A stretch of 34,443 bases of DNA from NCBI GenBank assembly GCA_021845885.1, contig JAJZVB010000007.1, forward strand, positions 1-34,443. The letters run 5' to 3'. This DNA comes from Pseudomonadota bacterium (GTDB lineage: Bacteria > Pseudomonadota > Gammaproteobacteria > Burkholderiales > JABEVD01). Both the position numbers and the translations under genes were made by a program. Numbering within the stretch: position 1 is the first letter of the stretch; every line of letters begins with the position of its first letter. The notes under the pieces are model-generated. The model saw only the letters and a list, made by a program, of their open reading frames with translations. It ran no database searches and was not told where the DNA came from. Positions 30,206 through 34,443 of this stretch are shown piece after piece.

Positions 30206-32752
30206 TCACAGCCAGGTCATCAATCCGCACTCGAGCGGATGGGTGAGAAGCGGGTGATGGGGATAAACCCTGATCTGGTAATCGATGAGCCCGCAGATGT
30301 CCGGCCTGATGTCCAGAGAAAAGACATGCTCATGACCCATCATCCTCTCGTATGAAAACCTGGCGCTCTTCCGGCTTTTCCTGAAGTCTTTCGTGTAAGA
30401 CCGGTTGTAGAGCAGTTCGACGGCGACATCCTTCTCGTCGAGTCCATCCAGATCGAGCGCCACTTCAAGGCGCAAATTCTCGCCGAAAGTCAGTCTTCTT
30501 TTCGTCTCGTCGAGACGCCTGATCGTGACGGCAGGCCAGGCCGCACTCACTTTGGTCTTCCAGGCAGAAACCGTTCTGGCGGACTGGTATCTGTTTTCGG
30601 CATAAGCCTTCCCCTGCCTGCTCGCGGGCAGATAGCATTTCGAAACGTATTCATCGAGCATCCGTCCGGCATTGAAGCGAGGCAAAACGGAAGCCATGGC
30701 CCTTTTCGACTTTTTCACCCAATCCTCCGGATAACCGTATTTCCCCCTTTCGTAATAGAGCGGAATGACCTTGTCCTGGAGGATCTCGTAAAGCGTCCTG
30801 CTTTCCTCCCGGTTGCGCCTGAAAATGTCGAAATGCTCGGGAGAAGGCTTGATCGCCCAGCCGTTCTGCCCGTCGTACCCTTCCCCCCACCATCCGTCCA
30901 GGACGCTCAGGTTGATTGCGCCGTTGATGCTCGCCTTCATCCCCGAAGTGCCGCTCGCTTCCAGAGGATAAAGCGGGGTATTGAGCCATACGTCGACCCC
31001 GGATACGAGGTGGCGGGACAGGGCCATGTCGTAGCCTTCCACGAGCAATATCTTGCCTTCGAACTCGGGCATGTGGGAAAGTCCGTTGATCTGCCTGATC
31101 AGATCCTGCCCAGGCTGATCGGCCGGATGGGCCTTCCCTGCGAAAACGAAAATGACCGGGCGGCGGGTGTCGGACAGAATCTCCTTCAGCCATTCTATGC
31201 TGTCGAAAAGCAGGGTTGCGCGCTTGTAGGTCGCGAAACGCCTGGCAAAGCCTATAGTCAGCACGTTGGGGTCGTAGCTGTCGAGATACCTCAAAAGGCG
31301 GTCAAGATGCGCCTCACTTCCGCTGTTCCTCAAATGCCTGTTGCGTATCTGGGCGCGCAATGAATACAGCATCCGGGATTTCAGGGACTGCCTCACGCTC
31401 CAGTAGAGATGATCCGGAATGTCGTCGATCCGGCTCCAGAATTCAGGGTCTGAAACATGGTTGCGCCATTCCCCGCCGAGAAACTTGTCGAAAAGGTCCA
31501 CCCATTCTTCCGCGAGGAAAGTCGAAACATGCACGCCATTCGTGATGTAGGACAGGGGATTTTCTTCAGGCTGGATTCCAGGCCAGAATTTCGAACATAT
31601 TCTCGAAGAAACCTCCCCATGGATGCGGCTCACGCCGTTCTGGAAGCGCGAGCCCCGGACTGCGAGGGCAGTCATGTTGTATTCTTCGGGATTGTCGGGA
31701 TCGAAGCCCAACTCGAGTATGGCGTCCACAGGCATGCCGACCAGGGTGCAGCAGCGGTTGAAATATTCCTCGATCATTTCCTTGTGGAAATGATCGTGCC
31801 CTGCGGGAACAGGGGTATGCGTCGTGAACACCGTGCAGGCCGCTACCGCTTCCAGAGCGCTCTGAAAATCGAGTCCTTTCTCGACCATTCTCCTGATACG
31901 CTCGAGAATCAAGAATGCGGCATGCCCCTCGTTGATGTGCCATACCGTGGGCTTGAGCCTCAGCGCCTCGAGCGCCCTGACCCCGCCCACACCCAGTATG
32001 ATTTCCTGCTGGATGCGCATGACGTGATCGCCGCCGTAAAGCTGGTGGGAAATGCTCCTGTCCGATTCCGTATTTCCGGGAAGATCGGTATCGAGCAGGA
32101 AAAGGCTGACATTGCCCACTCTCGCCTTCCAGATTCTGGCGAGCACTTCCCTTTCAGGGAAATCGATGCTCACGACGATTTCCTCCCCGTTTTCGTCCAG
32201 GGCCGGCTTCACGGGAAGGTCGCAGGCATCCATTTCGTTGTAGGAGACGATCTGATTGCCTTCGGCATTGATGCTCTGGGAGAAGTAACCCCGCCTGTAA
32301 AGGAAGCCCACCCCGACGAAAGGCAAACCCATGTCGCTTGCCGCCTTGCAATGGTCGCCGGCCAGGATGCCGAGTCCGCCTGAATAGATGGGAAAGCTCT
32401 CGTTGAAGCCGAATTCCGCGCAGAAATAGGCGATCAGGTCTTCTCCGCCCATTGCCGTCCTGACCTGGTCTGCGCTGTGATAAGTGTCGTAGGAGGAAAG
32501 AACGCGATGATAGGCTGAAAGGTAGACTTGGTCTTCTGCAGCCTCGACAAGGGTGCGCTCGTCGAGCCGCCTCAAGAACACCTTGGGATTATGCCCGACC
32601 GCATCCCAAAGCCTCGGATTCATGCGGGCGAAAAGCGTTCTGGTCGCCTTGTCCCAGCTGTACCAGAGATTCTCCGAAAGCTCGACCAGACGGGAGAGCT
32701 TTTCCGGAATTCTGGGATTGATTTCCATGTAGAAACGCGTTCCTTGCTTCAT
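30206..32752 (-). CDS. glgP: Alpha-glucan (glycogen/maltodextrin) phosphorylase
   Basis: 848 residues, matching the shorter alpha-glucan phosphorylase subfamily more than classical GlgP/MalP. Family blocks include NLWYSWDKATRTLF near the N-terminus, GGLGILAGDHCKAASDMGLP, VWHINEGHAAFLILERIR, and the pyridoxal-phosphate lysine in SGTSGMKASINGAINLSVLD with GWWGEGYDGQNGWAI. It releases glucose-1-phosphate from storage glucan in the cytoplasm. No other glycogen genes lie nearby. Its stop abuts the stop of the PEP-CTERM gene on the other strand (TGATCA), and 36 bp separate its start from the phosphoesterase gene upstream on the same strand. Confidence 0.94.
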   Translation of the reverse strand: MKQGTRFYMEINPRIPEKLSRLVELSENLWYSWDKATRTLFARMNPRLWDAVGHNPKVFLRRLDERTLVEAAEDQVYLSAYHRVLSSYDTYHSADQVRTAMGGEDLIAYFCAEFGFNESFPIYSGGLGILAGDHCKAASDMGLPFVGVGFLYRRGYFSQSINAEGNQIVSYNEMDACDLPVKPALDENGEEIVVSIDFPEREVLARIWKARVGNVSLFLLDTDLPGNTESDRSISHQLYGGDHVMRIQQEIILGVGGVRALEALRLKPTVWHINEGHAAFLILERIRRMVEKGLDFQSALEAVAACTVFTTHTPVPAGHDHFHKEMIEEYFNRCCTLVGMPVDAILELGFDPDNPEEYNMTALAVRGSRFQNGVSRIHGEVSSRICSKFWPGIQPEENPLSYITNGVHVSTFLAEEWVDLFDKFLGGEWRNHVSDPEFWSRIDDIPDHLYWSVRQSLKSRMLYSLRAQIRNRHLRNSGSEAHLDRLLRYLDSYDPNVLTIGFARRFATYKRATLLFDSIEWLKEILSDTRRPVIFVFAGKAHPADQPGQDLIRQINGLSHMPEFEGKILLVEGYDMALSRHLVSGVDVWLNTPLYPLEASGTSGMKASINGAINLSVLDGWWGEGYDGQNGWAIKPSPEHFDIFRRNREESRTLYEILQDKVIPLYYERGKYGYPEDWVKKSKRAMASVLPRFNAGRMLDEYVSKCYLPASRQGKAYAENRYQSARTVSAWKTKVSAAWPAVTIRRLDETKRRLTFGENLRLEVALDLDGLDEKDVAVELLYNRSYTKDFRKSRKSARFSYERMMGHEHVFSLDIRPDICGLIDYQIRVYPHHPLLTHPLECGLMTWL

Positions 32753-32788
32753 TCTTATTTTTCCTTATTAGGCAATTCCAGATCCTGT

Positions 32789-34204
32789 TTATTTCGATCG
32801 CAGACCGCTTTCAGGATCGAGCATGAGCCGCCCGTTGACCCTCGAAAAATCAAAAAGGTCATCGAGCGGTCCCGCCTTTTCGTCGAACGAATCGTTTCCT
32901 ATTCTCCCGAGATCCCAGGTGTCCTCGATGAAGCGCAATATCGAACTCTGATCCGAAATCGAATGGCTGACGTAATTGGATTTCGCCCAGGATGAAATCA
33001 GCAGCAGCGGAAGGCGCGGGCCGTAGCCGCAGCGGACAGGGTAGCCCCGACCTTTTCCGCAATTCGAATCGAGAATCGAATGCGACTGGTTCACGACTGG
33101 CCCCTTCACATGGTCGTACCAGCCGTCCGAATCGTCGTAGGTGACGAATACCGCAGTCTCCTTCCATTCCTTCAGTTTCTGCAGGCGGTTCAGGGTCTCG
33201 ACAATGAAAACCTGCTCGTCGAGCGGATCCGAATAGCCGGCATGGCCGTCCTGGGCCATTTTCGCCTTCAGGAAGCTGACGGAAGGCAAATGTCCCGATT
33301 CAGCAGCGCGCCAGAAGTCCTCCAGGTCATACTGATGGTTGGCGCGCCCGTCATGGCCGATTTCTGCCGTGGACGCCGGCGCGAGATGATGGGGATTGGC
33401 CGTCGATGCATAATACTGGAAAGGCTCGTGATGCGGACTGTAGTCCTGAATCGATTCCCCTGAAATATTCCGGCTCCTCGAGCCGCAAACCGCCTTTCCG
33501 TCCGAAACGGAAGTCGGCCTGAATCCGCCCTGGAACCACCCCCATGTGACTTTCTTCTCATTCAGCAGATCTCCGACATTCTTCCCCGACATCCTGATCT
33601 TTTCTCCCCTGGAGCAGTCGTCGTATTCCGGATCCGTATCGCCGTAAACCGTTCCATCCTTCGTGACTTCCGTGAGATTCGCAGGAGTCGCCCCGTGCGT
33701 CTGCCCCGATACGAGGTTGATCGCCCCCGGTGTGGAAGGGCCAAAAGTGGTGCCGTAATAATTGTCGCTCATGGCAAAATGCTGGGCATAGTTCCATAGT
33801 GCCGTCACGGTATTGCCGTCGAAATAGCCCATCACCTCCCCGGGATCGCATTTTTTCGAGGCGGTGTATTCGACGAATTTGTCCATGAGGCCTGAATCGA
33901 ACGCGAGCTGCTCGGCGGTGTATTCGTGCCCCATGTCGCAAGTCATGGACTCGCTTCTTGCCAAGCGGCGCGGATTGATGGAATTGGGATTGTGACTGAG
34001 CAGGAATCCGTTCAGGCCGTTGACGGAAGGGGTATGGCTCGAAGCGTGAAAAGGCGGATCGCCTGCCTCGTTGGCCGCATTCGGATAGGTCGCAAAATAA
34101 TGATCGAAGGAAACGTTCTCCTGGAAGATCACGATCACATGACGGATCGGGGAAGCGCAGGCTTGGCCTGCAACCAGGGTCAGAATCAACCACAGTTTTT
34201 TCAT
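32789..34204 (-). CDS. Secreted phospholipase C / acid phosphatase family phosphoesterase
   Basis: 471 residues. A Sec signal peptide (MKKLWLILTLVAGQACA) is followed by the phosphoesterase family blocks: VIVIFQENVSFDHYFATYP (the E-N-x-S-F-D-H active site), NYYGTTFGPSTPGAINLVSG, FVTYDDSDGWYDHV and a late SSILRFIEDTWDLG. The family covers bacterial phospholipases C and AcpA-type acid phosphatases; the substrate cannot be decided from the sequence. The residue usually His in the late motif (H-T/S-S-x-L-R-F-I-E) is Gln or Ser here. AAAGGA upstream supports the start. It precedes glgP by 36 bp on the same strand and may be cotranscribed, although the functions look unrelated. Confidence 0.88.
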   Translation of the reverse strand: MKKLWLILTLVAGQACASPIRHVIVIFQENVSFDHYFATYPNAANEAGDPPFHASSHTPSVNGLNGFLLSHNPNSINPRRLARSESMTCDMGHEYTAEQLAFDSGLMDKFVEYTASKKCDPGEVMGYFDGNTVTALWNYAQHFAMSDNYYGTTFGPSTPGAINLVSGQTHGATPANLTEVTKDGTVYGDTDPEYDDCSRGEKIRMSGKNVGDLLNEKKVTWGWFQGGFRPTSVSDGKAVCGSRSRNISGESIQDYSPHHEPFQYYASTANPHHLAPASTAEIGHDGRANHQYDLEDFWRAAESGHLPSVSFLKAKMAQDGHAGYSDPLDEQVFIVETLNRLQKLKEWKETAVFVTYDDSDGWYDHVKGPVVNQSHSILDSNCGKGRGYPVRCGYGPRLPLLLISSWAKSNYVSHSISDQSSILRFIEDTWDLGRIGNDSFDEKAGPLDDLFDFSRVNGRLMLDPESGLRSK

Positions 34205-34368
34205 TATTGTCCTTTCAGCTGGATGCTTTTTCATCGCAGAACCCGATACAGAAGGCAAGCCGGCTGCATTTCCCAGGCTCCCATTATATCCGCAGAAGAT
34301 TGCACTAATCCGAATATAGACGATCGAAATTTTCAGGTTGGGATTTCTGGCGAAAGGCGACGGGAAAG

Positions 34369-34443
34369 TCAGGAAGGGTTGATTCTCTTCGCCAGTTCAT
34401 AGGCGCGCAAGACTGCAGTCCTTCCTGAGATCGAATCGAACCA
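34369..34443 (-). CDS. Possible 3' end of a gene entering from the right edge
   Basis: The minus strand is open from the window edge for 24 codons to a TGA at 34371-34369 and reads WFDSISGRTAVLRAYELAKR followed by INPS. The composition looks coding and the stop leaves a normal 164-bp gap before the phosphoesterase gene, in which I see no other gene. Too short to assign; an alternative is plain intergenic DNA. Confidence 0.35.
   Translation of the reverse strand, partial: WFDSISGRTAVLRAYELAKRINPS

Noticed and set aside
1-34443. Mobile elements, CRISPR arrays, phage genes, tRNA or rRNA genes
   Set aside because: No transposase or integrase motifs, no regularly spaced repeats and no rRNA or tRNA gene recognised by eye. 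Covariance and repeat searches were not possible here.

Overview
The window reads as chromosomal DNA of a Gram-negative proteobacterium, most likely a betaproteobacterium. This is inferred from an EttA of the usual 555 residues, two PEP-CTERM sorting-signal proteins, sigma-54 promoters, a Spy/CpxP-like periplasmic protein, a porin-like barrel and a nitrate-assimilation cluster in the order known from Pseudomonas. Coding density is high, with many ATGA-type overlaps. I found no rRNA, tRNA, CRISPR array or insertion sequence.

Left part (1-7507). A CLC-type Cl-/H+ exchanger (cut by the window edge) is translationally coupled to a P-type ATPase, followed by a DEDDh exonuclease. Next is an ECF sigma factor / small anti-sigma-like membrane protein / signal peptidase I operon, with a divergent small secreted protein. 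A second ECF sigma factor lies in a minus-strand operon between a DUF2892 membrane protein and a TusA-like protein. An IsdG-type heme monooxygenase follows. Positions 7711-10300 carry ettA, a 34-codon membrane microprotein behind a Fur-box-like promoter, and two small secreted proteins, one of the Spy/CpxP type.

Centre (10400-22320), the core of the window, is a complete assimilatory nitrate/nitrite regulon: nasT (ANTAR antiterminator), an outer-membrane porin-like protein, a Tat-exported NrtA-like nitrate-binding protein, an NNP nitrate transporter, a PP2C-phosphatase/Ser-Thr-kinase fusion, nirB, nirD and a molybdopterin nitrate reductase. The control layers can be read from the DNA. There are two sigma-54 -24/-12 promoters, NtrC-type dyads (GCAC-N7-GTGC) about 90-110 bp upstream of the predicted starts, and two leader RNAs with ANTAR-type hexaloop hairpins followed by intrinsic terminators. 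General nitrogen status (NtrC/sigma-54) would start transcription, and nitrate (through NasT) would release attenuation twice, once before the porin/binding-protein pair and once before the transporter/reductase operon. NasT appears to lack the phosphoacceptor aspartate, and no cytoplasmic NasS is present in the window.

Right part (22310-34443) is a mixed set: a YVTN-type beta-propeller lipoprotein, a Lon-like AAA+ ATPase, a PPK2 polyphosphate kinase, a class II glutamine amidotransferase/MarR pair, an acidic protein built from an internal duplication, two PEP-CTERM proteins (one an HExxH metalloprotease) each behind a sigma-54 promoter, a secreted S1C serine protease, an alpha-glucan phosphorylase and a secreted phospholipase-C/acid-phosphatase-type phosphoesterase. 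A short partial reading frame may enter from the right edge.
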